Assembly: GCF_036785885.1 (NCBI RefSeq) | Contig: NC_092312.1 | Location: 11,426,001 to 11,490,000 of the forward strand | Source of the DNA: Coffea arabica | Taxonomy: Eukaryota > Streptophyta > Magnoliopsida > Gentianales > Rubiaceae | Direction: 5' to 3' | Length of the DNA: 64,000 nt | Shown here: in pieces, positions 33,962 through 48,900 of the stretch | How the letters are laid out: each line of letters opens with the position of its first letter | Position numbering within the stretch: the stretch's first letter is position 1 | Notes under the pieces: model-generated | Databases searched by the model: none | What the model saw: the letters and a program-made list of their open reading frames with translations, nothing else | Told to the model about the DNA's origin: nothing | Program-made: the position numbers and the translations under genes

Positions 33962-36958
33962 ATGGAGAGATATATGATGGGGAGAAAATTACTATACAAG
34001 GAATGGAAATGACTTGTACATCAGGATACTTGTATGCATGGTAATTTCTAAGAAAAAAATAAACTTAGATATGGATTTCTCTACATTATAGTAAAGCAGT
34101 CTAGCAATGCTTCAATTTTATATTGACCATATTGTTACAATCTTTATAAAAAAAAAAAAAAAAAAAATTTCTTAAGGTGCATTTTGTAAATGGTGGTAAG
34201 CAAATTTTCATGACAATCTAGAGAAAACGAGAAACTGCAAACAATTCAAGAAATCGAAGAAATTATCTGCAAAAGTACGTTAATCCGTTTGTTGGGAAAA
34301 GAAACCGGTTGGAAAGAAAAAAAAAAGGTTATTTAATTCTGTGAGTAAAGCTTAGGGTTATAAGTTTTTCGACATAAGGTACAAGCTTTATCTGACAAAA
34401 TGTATGCTCAAATTTTGAGCCCTATAGAGAAATAAGGAAAATTAATGGTGACAAATTCTAAAGTTAAAAGGGAAACTTGTCAAACTGATCAGGCTTTTAT
34501 TTTTCTAACCTTTTGTTCAACCATCCCAACCCTCTCTGTACCCTTCTTATCTCCGATTGTTAGGCACAATATTCGAATCTTGAGTCTAATAGTGAAGAAA
34601 TCTCAAATTGAGTAGCTTGATTTATCATGACAATGAAAATGTTACAATTTATTTGTGCATTCTTTTTTGGAAATTATAGCTACGCATAGTTGATTTTGGC
34701 CATTGTTATTGTTGGATTTCTATCAATTGTTGTCTTAAAATAAAAAATTTTGAAAACAACTTTTATTCATTAGGGACTATTATGACGCATAGGTTAAATA
34801 TTAGGGACTGAAATTGTACGTATCTTCCAAATAGAATTACTCCAAAAACTGATTTGGAGAAGGAAAAACAGAAACAAATGCTTTTTCACTTTCTAATATT
34901 CTCAATACTTGCTTTAGTTGCCAATTTCTAGATAGATTATGCTTCGCCAGAAGGCTAGATGGGTTTCAAATGATAGAGCAAATCTTTATGAACTCCTATT
35001 TAATTGGGTTTCATTGAGCTCTAATAAGAACACCAAAATTTGTTGGCACCGAAACCTTTAGAATTTGACATTTGATTCCCTTGTCTCCATGGATTAAAGG
35101 GTATCCGTTCTTTTCTCCTTAGTGATATAAAGTATTATTTGGATAACGTATTGACAATTACCTCTTTTATTTTTTCATGACATAAATTTGAATTTTTTCG
35201 TTGCGTCATTGAATAAATTAAATTTGTGTTGCTCTATTGCAATGATTAGGAAAGCTGGTATAATTCTAGAATATACAATATTCTCTGAAAATTGAAATTT
35301 TATTTAAGTATAAAAAAGACTTTAAAACTTTCGAAACACAAGACATGTAGTTAATTGTGCTAGTTTTTTTTTTTTTTTTTTTTTGGAAATTATCGAGTAA
35401 CTTATTGAGATTTGAGAATCTAGTGACTATGGTGAAGAACAAATTTATTCTTTCTTTAAAAGAGAGCTATTAAAACAATGTTGAGCTCGTTAATCTTGAA
35501 TCTCGTGTTTAGTTTCATCCCCCTATTTCAAATTCTTGACTCCACCACAAACTAGTTATTAGAAGAATAAAGAGATATTGGTATGAAGGTGAGATTGAAG
35601 AGGTAGGTCAATTAAAAAACTTAAAATAATTTTTTGCGTTATTATATGTTGCATTCTTCATTATAGATATAACATATAATTTTATTTATGTACAAAATTA
35701 TTCAGGGCAAGCTTTAATTCAACCGAGGCTAATGAAGTCCGAGGACAGCTTAGAATTTAATCAGTCCTCATTTTTATTTTATGCCCAAATTGTACCCATG
35801 CAGTTATATATGAGGTTCGGCCTAATTTTTTCGGCCCATCTGGCCCACTGACCATTCTACTTGTAGAGGACTAAGGAGCGTTCTGTCTCTGGGTTGCCAA
35901 ATACGCGCGCTGATCCAAAAACTCGTAGTATCCCATCTAATTTGGTATAAAGGTATGGTGTCTTATATGTATTATTTGATTGGATTAAAAGATGATCGTG
36001 GATATCTACTTATATGCGAAATTGGTAAGGGTTACAAGATTAAAAACTTGCATCTATTCGCCCCACATATATATACATATATATAATTTTTTTTAAAATT
36101 TTTATACATATATTACAAAATTATATTTTTAGTGTTAATTAAGTAATTTTATTGAATAAATTCTGCTACAAATATGAGAAGTTATTGTTTGTTTCTAAAA
36201 TTCATTTGTAAAAATTATATGATTTTGTATTTTTAAAAAAAGATTTTAATTAAGGTATAAGGTGTGAGTCTAATTGGTCAATTGAGGTATGAGACGGATA
36301 TCCGATTCGTGTCCACCTTAGTCTCCCAAGGTTGATTTGTAGAGAAGTGTAGGCCCACCAATATTGGACATGTAGCCGTTTTAATCATCCATGACTACAA
36401 AGCCTGCCGGCAACGTAACGATTAAGACCTTAATGATAGATTCCCTGCACTCACCCGCATCAGTCTCCCAACTGCTCGCGAATCATAAACCAATCAATGT
36501 TCTCTCCCGTGGCAAACCCCCAGCAACTTTCTTCAAATCGAAACATTCCCAAATCGGCCATACAGGTTCCTACGCTGGATTACAGGACACCTGATCGCTA
36601 CCTACTTAATTAACTACTCTTTTAATTTTGAATTCCAAATTCTTTACAAGTACTCTGTCTTCTCTCCGCTCCCCCTTCTGGACCCCACATTAGTCCCCTC
36701 CTTCAAATTGCACCGCTCAACCCCAACAGACTCAAATTAATCTCCCCACGCTTCTCCACCCTTCACAAACCTCCACGCCGCCAAAATCCCAGTACAACAA
36801 TTCCACTCGTCGAACGCAAGTTGGTGCGTGCAATCACCTGCTTTTATGAGATTGGTATTTGTTCCTCCCAAAGCGTAAAACTCAAAATTAGCCCACTGTC
36901 TCTCTGTTCTTTTGAAACGTGAAAGATAAAAGAGAGATCACAGACACTGTGACACACA

Positions 36959-36991
<33 letters not shown>

Positions 36992-37296
36992 TCTCAAACC
37001 ATATTTCTGCCCTCGCCGGCCCTTTCGGCTGAGAAGAAAACAAAGAAAGGAAAAAAGAGACGATAACAAAAAAAAAATTCAAATTTACACCTAAACACGG
37101 GAAAAACGACGCCGTCTCCGGCATTTTCGATTCTGTTCTGTTCTTCAGTCGTCGGAAAAAGCTTTATTGGCTGCCCGATACAGGGATAGAGTTGTAGATG
37201 TTTTTGTATGTATAGTCCGATACGCTCGTAGGAGAACACAGTGTATGGTGTGTGTTGTTGGTGGTGGAGATAGATAGATAGATACAAATAGGAGCA
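33962..37296. other. Spacer and MOR1 upstream region
   Basis: AT-rich to about 36300, then a pyrimidine-rich zone typical of a promoter and leader. A CT/CA microsatellite lies at about 36951-36992. No other gene is recognised; a frame at 36391-36594 is unsupported. Confidence 0.5.
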
Positions 37297-37957
37297 ATGT
37301 CGGAGGATGAGAAGTTGTTGAAGGAGGCGAAGAAACTGCCATGGGAAGATAGGTTAATGCATAAGAATTGGAAGGTGAGGAACGATGCTAACATCGACTT
37401 GGCTGCCGTCTGCGACTCCATTTCCGATCCTAAGGACCCGCGCCTCCGGGAATTCGGTGAGTTAGGGCTTTCATTTCATTTTCCCAGATCTGATTTGTTG
37501 TTGTGCGATCTTAGCTTCGTCCATCCCTGTTTGAATATGTGTAATGTGGGTGATTATTCTTCAGCTGGATCTCACTTTTGCTGAATTGTTGCGAAGTAAT
37601 TCGATTTTGTGTTTGGGCATTTTTATAGGACCATTTTTTAAAAAGACTCTTGCGGACTCGAATGCGCCGGTACAAGAGAAGGCGTTAGATGCCCTAATTG
37701 CCTTCTTAAAAGCTGCTGATGCTGATGCTGCGAGGTAATTTTAATTTTATTTCCCTGAATTTTAGTTCTGGTTGTAACAAGCTTAATTCTGTTATCTTGA
37801 ATGTTGTGTGTATGCGTATGTATTTTCTGGTAGATATGCAAAAGAAGTATGTGACGTGATAGTGGCAAAATGCATGACGGGAAGGCCAAAGACGGTGGAG
37901 AAGTCACAAACGGCATTTATGCTGTGGATGGAGTTGGAAGCTGTTGAGCAATTCTTG
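37297..37957 (+). CDS. MOR1: MOR1 (XMAP215/CKAP5 family) exons 1-3, 5' part of a broken gene
   Basis: Exons 37297-37456, 37629-37734 and 37834-37957, all GT-AG, encode 130 residues beginning MSEDEKLLKEAKKLPWEDRL. This is the N-terminus of MOR1/GEM1, the plant microtubule polymerase that adds tubulin at plus ends through arrayed TOG domains. The segment is the first half of TOG1 (KNWKVRNDANIDLAA; ADSNAPVQEKALDALIAFL). It ends in phase 0 at LEAVEQFL. The next exons expected from Arabidopsis (about residues 131-238) are not found downstream on + or in the inverted block. The gene resumes on the opposite strand at 50083. The identification is certain. Whether the break is real or an assembly error cannot be told from sequence. 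Confidence 0.95.
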
Positions 37958-40900
37958 GTATTCATTCTGATTTCCTGTTTAATTTATTTTATTAGTGTTT
38001 TTATCTTTTACTTTAAATAGTATGTGTTTGAGAATACAACGTGTGATGTTCATTGTGCTTGTGCTTGTGCTGTGCTAAAGTGAACTTACTAGTCATGGAA
38101 CATTCATCATATCTTAATGCTTGGTTGATCCTTAGCTGGTATATATGCTTCATAGATGTCATTTTAGGGAGTTTCCTGATTCATAATTTGTTTTGATTTC
38201 TGTAACGTGGGTTAGAGGCTTGCAGCTGGCAAAAGCTATAATTTTCAACATTGCTGTCTATGTAAATTGTTTTTCACATTATGGGTGTTTTTGATTTAGT
38301 TGTAGTGTGTTCGACTATCTTTGACCTGGGAATCAGCACTCAAGTTTTTATATATATGCTCTCCTTTTCCTGAAATCCTTTCTGTCATGCAAATTTTGGA
38401 CCAACTTATATGAATAAGCATACAAACTGAACCTACTCAGCAGTGTTGATATTTGCAAAAAACTGCAGTAGAACCTTCAAACATGTGCTACAGAGCTGTA
38501 ATTGTTATATATATTCTACTCAGTGTGAATCACTGAGTAGAATAGCACTGAGTAGAATAGCTGAATTTTAGAGTGGATGAATAGCGTTTTGCCAATTCAT
38601 CTTCTCTGAATTAGTGATAAAGAAGAATCCCATGCATGACATGCCATGTTGGCATGTTATTTCGTAAAATTATGAGTCCTTCTATATTATAAATGTTAAT
38701 TCAGGCCGTTATGAGTAGATATTTTGGTGATGCACAGATTGATAATATCTCTGTGGTTTAACAGTAACATGAATAGAGGCAAGGCAGACTTGTGTATGCC
38801 AAAGAATTTCCTTGGCTTCTTTGTTTCATTGTGGTCCATATGTTGATCTTCCACTCTTTTGCTGGTTACTGTTATTGATTTTGTATTTTGATATCATAAT
38901 TATATACTAGGTTCTGTATTGTGAGTATTCAAGTTAAGTAAACGATAGTGCCTTGCATTGTCAAATTCAAGATATGAAGAGCTTACTATTCATAAACTGG
39001 AAGTATGGACATTATGTCATGGAATATTTTGGCAAATGAAAGAAAGCAATAACTTAATCCATCGTTGGTCCCTTCACAGAGGGATTCACTTGCATTATTT
39101 CCACAATGATCAGCACATTTGTGAATATGAATAAGCTTGTGTTTGTAGCATTACTTTTTGCACTTTCCTTGAAATCTTTTGTCAACTGGAAAAGAAGAAA
39201 TATTGTATAAGCGTTGTATTGGCCTACTTTGGGTAGATAGAAATGAAATTAAGTTCAGGACTGATTGGAATATGCCCTTGGATTATGGATTTGGTTCTGA
39301 TGAAGCAACAATTTTTGAATGGATGCGGGACTGACTGAGATTTATCTGGCCTTTGTGAGAGAAGTCAATGGCCCATTGGGCGCACTCACAGTTGCTAGTT
39401 GATAGTTACAGTTGTTTTATCTACACTTTTTGCTGGTCAATCAGTTGTTGCAGGCGTGTTTAGTCTGACGTCAAAACTTACATATAGATATTCTCTTTCA
39501 GTGAATAGGAATAGTTACATCCAAATGCTTACACCAGATATTCCTCAAATCTGGCTTTCACCACACTCTACTTCAACTACATTGTTGTGGAATTAGAGAA
39601 AGAGATGTTCTTGATTTTTGAAGGTATGGCTGGAGCAAAGAGGTTGTACTGATGGGTATGTGCTTGGTGTTGGTAGTAGTGGTTGGGCATCTTAGTCGCT
39701 GCTTTGTCGAGAAGCTGAAACATTTGAATGATGAAGTCAAAAGGAGAAAGTTGTTGGAATTTGAGAATGGACATGGTAAGGGTTGGACAGACAAGTTGGA
39801 AGCAAGATCTAGAGTGCTAAGGCTAATCGAAGGAGAATGAGAAAACAGTTTTCCTGGTAGATGTATAATGCTCAAAGAGGGAAGTGCTATGACAGAAAAC
39901 CTGGATGCTATTACAAGGATGAAATATGAAGGGTGAATCTTTGCAATAGTTTGTGCTTTGAACTGCTGGTTTAATTAAGGTTATGCAGAATGCAAATTTT
40001 AAATCTTTGGATAAGAAGAGCATTCAGCTATATTGCTATGAAGGAAGAAAGATTCTAGGCAAGGTGGATAGATATTATCTTTCTTTTGGAAAGAGAAGTA
40101 CATCCATTGTCAATAGCCAGTAGACACTCTGAACTGGGTCAATATACCAATTTAAGACGCAAAGCAGCAAACGAGTTGTTATGTAAGCTGATATAGGACA
40201 CTATTGCATCTAGTAGAGTAATTAACTTTCCCATAAAGGCATCCTAACTGGTAGGAACTTAATTAAGAGCTGAGAATAAGAGCTGACTCCCTGGAAATGG
40301 CTACTAACTAGGTTGAACAATGAAGATATCCCATTTGGATACTTAGGTGGTTGTTGAGTTGTGGGAAACTTTCTAGGTATTTGTGGAGTGTAATGGGCTG
40401 TGTGATGGAATTTGACAAGATGTGCTGGATCCTCTACGGTCGAAAGAAGAAGTCTGAAATTGAAGACACTCTGCAGCTGTGATTTTGTATTTTCTGGAGA
40501 GAGTAAAAAGAGGACCTTCAACAGAATGGGCAAGGACATCGAAAAGCTAGAAGCTGCTTTCTGGAATATACCATGTCTTTGATAAATCCTAGTTATCTAG
40601 TCACACTTCATCAATTGCATGGTCATTGGATGGAACATATTGTTGGTGCTGAAATAGGTTTCAAAGTAACTTTAGCTGCATTCTTTAGGTTTATTGTTTT
40701 GTAACTAAAGCTTTACCATCTTGTTAATTCATTAAAAAGTGGTTTCAGGGTACAAATACTGTAAACTTGTGAATTTTGGTGCACGTACAAAGGCGATGCA
40801 AGAGTTTGAAACTCAGTAGATAAGTTGAAAAGGCAAAGTGCTTTCTGAAGGGTCTGAAAGAGTAAAACTTAAATGTAACTTTAACACTAATTAACTATTG

Positions 40901-41725
40901 GAACAAAGTTCGAGAAGGATGGTGAGAGAGTTCGTTTAACCTTGACACAGAAGGCTTATGATGATGTATTGATGGTCCTTTTTTTTGGAATTAAGGGCAG
41001 GGAGGGGCCTCAAGATAGAGGTACAAATCGGGGATATGTTCCTGTTTTCTTGCAGTATTTATCACCATCCAAGTGATTGGAGTTGCTCTTTTTTTTTTGG
41101 ATCTGATGAAGAGCTAAGCCATGAAAGTACTCTGTAGAGATTGAGCCTTGGAAACTTAATTTCTGTGTATTGCAACTAATCCATCTTTTGTTGCTTGAAG
41201 AATTGAAATAATTATGGAGGGACTTATGCTGGGAATATGTGAACAGGGATAGCGTATTTCCAGTGGATTGGAAGACATTATTGACACCTCCAAGGAAGCA
41301 GATTTATTATAAAAAATAATAATTTTTTTGTAAGGATTAGGAGAAATGGATATATGGATTTGCTGGTCATTTGAGATGTTTAAGAAAATGAATTTGCAGA
41401 TCTGCTGATAATCATATGGCAAATAGGGTAGTCTGTTCAAGGAGCATTATGGTTGATGGTTGTAATAAAAAACAATTTGAAGGTCAAAGGTACTCAGTGA
41501 TCTTGTTTTGAGCTTTCTCATTTGGAATAGAATTCAGAAACACTGGTCAGTTCGAGTTTGCTGTTTTGGAAAACTAATCGAGTCTTATGGATCATTTAAG
41601 CGATTTGATGGCAGTAATTGGAACATGGCTTTTGTTGGATCTTTCTACATTTTTGTTGTTTTGTTTAGATATCATTTTTCCTGGGTAATAACATGGAGTT
41701 CATGTGAGGGAAGTCGCTGGTTTGG
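37958..41725 (+). other. Interval after MOR1 exon 3, no exon found
   Basis: I searched by eye for the missing TOG1 exons and saw none. The sequence looks like ordinary intron to about 39200. Further on, fragments such as LEARSRVLRLIEGE (39780-39840) and IPFGYLGG (about 40328) faintly recall LINE reverse transcriptase, but too decayed to claim. Near 38514-38561 a 13-base inverted repeat (ATTCTACTCAGTG) forms a short hairpin followed by a third copy. The interval ends abruptly where the inverted arm begins. Confidence 0.45.
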
Positions 41726-44187
41726 TGACGAATAAACCCAACTGTCAAAAAATGAGTGCTAAACAGAACAGAAAGACAATTAATAGAAGGTAAAATCTAA
41801 GAATAGAGTCTTCCCAACTTGCAAGATCAACCAGAGAACTTCACAGAAAGTAAATGATAAGTTGTGAAAGTGCTGTAGGAAAAAAATTTTCTGGCAAATC
41901 CTGTTAGATTTACTGGACAGAATAAAAGGCTTCCTACAACAAAATGCAGATTGAGAAGAACATCACCAGCTCTCATTTGTCCCTTACCATACCAATTATC
42001 ATAATATACAATACATTCAAAGTCTGAAACCAGTTATGGAAACAGGGCTTACTCTCTGGAAAACAAAGCCCGGACCAACAGCTTCACAAAAAGTAGAAAG
42101 ACACTTCATTGCATGAGCTCTTGTCTTTATATCAGCAACTCTTTCACTAATACCTGTCAGCCAAAAATACATTTCGCATAACAAAACCAGATGCCAAGTG
42201 TGCACGTGTGTGTATTAGAGACTAAAATTAATTAAAAAAAGCAACTCACCTAGAAGGCATAGCACGACACATTTTTTTGGAAACTTTGAAGCAGTTGAAG
42301 CAATATGAGTAATAACCTCAATAACCTGCTGCTGAACCTGCAGTTGTCAGAGGGAAACAAGGTATCAGCTTATCGATCCGGATGGAACTCACAATAAACT
42401 TTACATTCTTATGAGACTATAAAGAGCATAGAATAGGAGTACCTGAACATTTTTCTCACCCCAGCCTGGAACAGCACAAAGCAAACGGACCAAAATCTCC
42501 ACTGATGGATCAAGTTCTTGTATTGCTTCAACCTGTTCCTTGAAAGAGCCAATAGCTGCAATGGGAAGGGAAAAAAAAATTTAACTGGGTAACATCATAA
42601 ATGAAGCACCATAAGCACATACCACTACTTTTAGTTCCTAACTACTAAAAAAAACTAAATGCACTGTAACAAGTTCATAAGTTTTGACTAGAACAAGTAT
42701 GAGCTTGATAGACAGGGATCAGAAAGAAACTGAAAAGCACATACTATTAAACCACTCAACTCTTAAAGTTATGGTCATCATGGTCTCTATGAATATCCAG
42801 TCATCGTTGTTAGGATTTGCCCAATATTCTAAGCTCAACAAGTAAACACCATCCATAGTCACAGTGGCGGATCGGGTACCTCGCAACTACACAAACCTAG
42901 CACAAATAATGTATGACAACAGTAAATGGAGCATGGACTGTCTCTCTCTCACTCACACTCTCTCTCTCATCAATCATTAAACGATTTTACATCACAAGGT
43001 GAAAAACCTCCAAGATTGTATACTGTGAAGTACACTCACTTCCCCTCGTTTCCAAATAACTTTCATTGTCTTAAATTCAGACATGGCAGGTCAATATATT
43101 GACAGAAGGTACAATATCTGTTCCCAGCCACTGCTCACAAGATGCTTGGTATGAAAATGAGCAATCTAAATAGACAATGGCACTGGTGACAATGGCCATT
43201 AGTAGATGAAGAATTACCAATAACTATTACAGATGCAAGTATCATTCGCTTTTGTTCTCCAAACCTCAAATATTAAACACTGCTTTCTGCTATATGAACG
43301 AACTTCAAGAATTGATTTCAAAGGGGAAACTATGTTCTTTAGTTTTTGAAGGAAAAAATAAAAAGTACCTTCCAGCCGCTCTTTCCACACAGTACTTTTC
43401 AATTGAGATATAGTATCTGCTTGAATTAGGGAACCCAATTTCTCTTCAACTTCTTCAAGACTCATTTCAGCTGGCTGAGAATGCAACACAAGAAATTCAA
43501 CAACTTTGTACAGCAATGCCAAAAAGAAACACCAGTTATGCATTCCAATTATCAAATTGCTAAAAAATAACTAGACCTCAACATCTTCAGTTTCTGCAGG
43601 CTTTGAAACTTTTGCATGCCCAGATCCATCCCCCTTTTTGTTAACACCCAATTTAGTTGATGCTGCTTTCTTATTAGCAGGCTGAAACATTGAACTTCAA
43701 GTCAAAAAATGTGCCGGAAGCAAGATAAATTTGCCAAAGGAAAAAGTAAAAACAATGCACAGTGTGTAAATACAGGATTGCAGCATACAATACTTACAGC
43801 TGCCTGAACAGGTTTCTTCCCACTCAGCATGCTTGCTGCAGATTTCCGAGCAAATGATCCGTCTGAAACCTGCAAGAGACCATAAACTTACAACTGCAAA
43901 TATGTATATAAATATAAATATAAATACACACACACAAATATATATACGTGTGTATACATTAAGTACATACATACATACATATATATACATATATGTATGT
44001 ACGTGTGTGTGTGGGGGGGGGGGATACTGTCCATGAGTGACTGCCAAATATGGTCTAACAGCCAAAAAGCATGCCCATGTACAAATATCCAAGTCAACTA
44101 TACACGAACAGTAACAAATCTGTTTGAAACAAATGTCAACAAAAATAAAAGCTAAAAGAATTTTTGTTAAAATAAACATTATCAATT
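41726..44187 (-). repeat. Left arm of a 2462-bp inverted repeat within MOR1
   Basis: Every base position x here pairs with 94422 - x in 50235-52696. This constant sum holds for all shared frames and for spot-checked introns, so there is no net indel. A run of eleven G (eleven C in the other arm) and the TA/CA microsatellites match in length. The arm carries MOR1 exons on minus at 43869-43798, 43681-43577, 43474-43369, 42555-42443, 42337-42250 and 42153-42053. The loop between the arms is 44188-50234 (6047 bp). Confidence 0.93.
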
Positions 44188-45889
44188 CCCTGGCTGGAAC
44201 TACCCATGGTCATTTAAACTCAGAATCTTTTGTAGTTTGATTGGCTTTCCACTATCCAAAGAACTCATTCCAAAGCCTCCCAAAGGCTTCAGGTGAGTCA
44301 TTAACTACCCCTATAAAACCATCTCCTTCCCAATGAGAACATATCCTATTTCTAAACTATCCGACCAAGATGTATCAAATTACAATGACAGCCTAAATAG
44401 GAGAGTTTAATAGCAAGAAGCATTCCAAGGCAAGAAATTCCACAATTTGAATAAATCACGACTCAGTAGGCAAGAGAAGCCTGATTTGATGAACCAAAAT
44501 TGGAGCTCCCAAGCAGAATACATATCACATCATTAATTTCAAAAAATTTGCATATATTCGTTCTTATACATTCATACTATTTATCTCATATAGATAGATC
44601 CTAAATGATAAAAACAACCAAGAACATCCAACAACATCAACAAAAGGACAAAATATTCACCTCCAAGGAAGACGAACTGCCTACTGAAGCTTGAATTGCA
44701 CCTGTCATAAATACATGTTAAGACACATAACAAAGAAAAGAACTTCTGAGTGGTTTAGAACAAACACCTTATAAACAAATGCATACAAATCAAAACAATC
44801 ACTTCATACTTGAACTGGAAACTACTGCTGGACCACCTCCAGAGCCACCAATCATTTCTGTAAGCTTCTTTTTCCTGACATCATCAAGTTTTTCGAGCGA
44901 CTTTTCCAACGGTCTCATGCCCACAGACTATAAAAGAAATAATGAGAAGAGACAAATGACCGTGGCCACATTCATAGTAAACAAGCATCAAGCAGTCAAT
45001 TAGCTTAACATAAAGGAATTGAATGGAACAGGAAAAATTACCTTAGCTATCGCCGTCAAAGCTGAGAAAGCGGCATCTCTAACTTCAGGTGTCCCATCAT
45101 TTAGTGACTGCAACAGCCAAATCATTTTCCAAAGGGATGGATTACAAGATATTATTGATCAAATCATCAGACAATAGCACAGGAAAGGAAAAGATGCCAG
45201 CATCATAGAAAAACCATCATTGTGGAAATGGTAACACACTGCAACAGCATGATTAAAATCTGAAAACCATTTAATTACATACTAATATGCATGAAAAATT
45301 TACACCCCAAAAAAATAAAGATCAACATGTTATTATGGTACAGTAACCTAAAGAATGAAATTCCAGAAATAAAGTATAACAACATCGCTCCTCGCATCAA
45401 CTTGATTTTCCTTTCTTCAAGTTTTAGAAAATCTAATATTCACTTTAAAATGCAAGTCTCCAACTTGTGCCAAAAAGTCAAATAGGGAAATGTAATCAAA
45501 GCATCCAGATTATTTCACAAAGCACAAAGATGCACGAAACATTTTTCTAAAGTAAATATATACGAGAAGTGACACAAAACAACATCATATATATGGTGGT
45601 ATGTTGATCAAACTGTATGCTTACCTCCATGCATATTGGCACATACTCCTTGTGTACTTTGAGGATGACAGCTTTATTGCTTGTCTCAATGCAAAATGTA
45701 ACCCAGTTCAAAGTCAAAGATCGCACAAGGGGTACTTTATTCTTAACAGCAACCTTAACATCTGCAACAACAATGGTCTTTGATCAGGATAAGCCTTCAG
45801 AAGCACCAGAAAATGAAACCAAGTATAAAAAACAGAGGATGAAAAAGTAAATCTGATCTTCATATTTCTGCTCAGTATTTCAGCAAAGG

Positions 45890-45942
<53 letters not shown>

Positions 45943-48900
45943 AAATGATAATCCAAAATTGTATACTTGTTCAGTTGGAGTTAAATCACATCTTTCTGCA
46001 ACTGATAACCAACATAAAAAAAGGGCTACCTGCACTTGCTGAGCCCACAAAAATATAAAACTTGAGTGCAGTGCCCTTTTCCGTGCCAAGAACGAGTTCT
46101 ATTCAACCCATTCAATAGTATAGGCCAATATTAATGCGTTCAAGTAATAGGTTATCCAACAGCAAGGTATGAACTTGCTTGTCTAAACTACTCATAAAGA
46201 CAATCACTCATGTGACAAACATTTGCAATTCCACAAAAGAAGAAAAAGAAATCCAAGCAAAACAAGATAAGTATACATAAGCTGCACATAAAAAATCAAA
46301 ATCATCATGAAAACAAGCTTTCAATATTATATCAAATATTGTGGAACATATCATACACAAACATTAAATAACCCCTCGTATAGAAACAAAACCTGCCTTC
46401 AACAATATCAGCAAGATTTAAGCACCCTGATTTGTGCATTGCCTGGAGTGTTTGAGTAAGAGACTCTGCCAAAGCAGGTTTTTTTTCCTTCAGTTTTTCC
46501 TGGAAAACAAATAATGCACAAGATTAGTAATATTAAAGTCAAAACCCCAGGCCATGGTATGGACCAAATAGACAAGAAGTTCACTCGCACGAGTGGAGAC
46601 CAAAAAGACAAAACAACTTTTCCGACTAAAACTGCAATGTTTATGGTGTATTTATAAGACTGCAACCTTGCAGAAATTTTTGCTGTCCCAACATTCATTT
46701 TAATTGTCTAACACAATATTTCAAAACTCAAGTTGTAAACACCATCCTTACATGGTACTTCAACAGCAAAGTACTTTTGTGCACAGGATATGACATGGGT
46801 GCTGTTATTTAAAAAGTATTGGGCCTGGTAAAATGTTAGTTGGGTAGATTTACTTTGATGGAGCTCTTGCACCTTACTAGTCCTAACAGAAACCCACTTT
46901 ACAACATAGGATTAATGAGCATAAACATAGGAACTGTGATAGCGTAACTGTCAAGTATGGCAGGCTAACTCCCAGGTATTTTAGCCTCGGTTAATCAAAT
47001 ACCTATTTCAGCTATATAAACCAAAAAAGAGATTCTTCTATTATATAACTTCAACAAAATAAACAGACATACTTTAATATGTGTACCTAAACATTTGGCT
47101 GCATTCCCATACCAGATGCAAGACCATCTATTTCAGGATCAATTTATCCAGACAAAAAGGACTATAATAAAAATGTTGTAACATAAGAACATTTTTCTCC
47201 TAAAACTACAAAGGTTGCTTAGACGATTGAGCAAGCAAACCCTGACATTTCACCATGCAAGTTCTAGTATCATAGGATGAAAATTACCAGCAAAACAGGC
47301 AAAAGAAGGCGAGAGCTCCCTGAAAAATGTGTTCTTAATCCACTTGCAAGATTTCCAATTGCTTGGACAGCTTCCACTGCAACAGCTATGTTTACATCTG
47401 TAATGAGCTGCAAAGTCCCCAATAAAAGTCACTACTCCAACTATAAGAAGAAAAGAAGGTTAGCCTTGGAATTTATAATACAAAAAGCAAGTAAAATGCA
47501 CCCACCCATCCTTTTATTTCAGTTAGACTAAAATAGATGCCCTTAATATTCACATAAGAACTTGAGCTACCCATAAATTGTCAAATTTACAGAAAAGAAT
47601 TAACTATATTCTTCTTTTGACAAGTATATGTGGCAGAGGAAGCTGAAGAACCAGAAACCAGTAAGTAACATAATGGATGCTCCACCATACAATTATTAAC
47701 TCCCTGCCACCAACTCGCTCTTATGAGGCTAGAATGAGTCTAATTTTAATGCTCTCACCACATGCGGAACCAAAATGAATTTTTAATCTCACAGTGAACA
47801 ACTATCAGACTGGTAACCTATGTAATTTGCCAAAGAAAATCAATATCATTCCTCCTCTGCATGGCAAGAGCATTAATGGTTACATGGCTGAGTTTAGAAG
47901 CCAGGCACAAGTTTTTATTACAAAAAGTCCAGTAAAGTCTTAAGGGTCTAGTCCAAAGAATACATGTACAGCTTCATATCGCAACCACAGGGCACGTTAA
48001 CATCCGCCCATTTTTGGTTCTAAAACTCAGTTATAAGGCAACACAGTGCACCAGAAAATTAAAACTGAAGCAAATTAACCAGATTGCTATATCCTAAACT
48101 CTCGACTCAACTTGAAAGCCAATGCTACAAAAAATACAACACCTTCAAAGCAATGGATTTTTCAAATAGATAACCAATAAGAATCATGAAAAATTGCTAA
48201 ACTTGATGATTACACAACTTACATGGACAACAACAGGTATTTGTTTTGTCATTCGCCTGTCAGTTAATAAACTGTAACTAGATAAATCAAAACAGCAATC
48301 TACAATTGCAAATCAACAAGCTACTCCATTCCTGTATGTTGAATGACAACCAGCTAATAACTCACATCTCAACACCTTTTCACCATTGTCAGTCACATTA
48401 ACTCGTGTTCCACATTCAATAGTCCTTTTCCTCAATCAGCCACTTTCAGAATGCTACACCTTCCTATTACTAACCGAACACCCCAAATTTCTGAACCATG
48501 TTTGACATGAAAGTAATCATTAGGTCCCCATAATGTTCGACATTTTGGGAAGTCCAACCTCTAAACCACAGAAAAGAAAGTGGTTGAATGGATGACTTTG
48601 CAATTCTATCATAACAAATTTAACCACATGTGCATGTGGATGCTTAGAACAACAATACAAACTTTGTGACCAGACAAGTGGGACCAATGTGAATTGAAAT
48701 TTAAAAATAACTCTAGAGTGTGCTTTGCACACATGAGCAGCCAGTGTGCTTCGCTTTCCTATTAAGTACTGTTTGAATATCTTATCAGTATAAAGTTGAT
48801 AACTTTCCAACAGTAAAACAAAAATTTGAATAACGCTATAAGTTGGAAAGTGAAAAAAGGTTAAAACTTGTGGTAAGATGACTAAACAACCAAAAGAGGA

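Noticed and set aside
39600-41100. LINE reverse transcriptase in the interval after MOR1 exon 3
   Set aside because: Only two or three faint motif-like fragments, in an order that does not fit a LINE, so it is mentioned but not called.
43697-44185. 162-residue minus frame (and its copy at 50213-50725)
   Set aside because: It reads through a MOR1 intron with a microsatellite; only the part over 43798-43869 (50553-50624 in the other copy) is coding.
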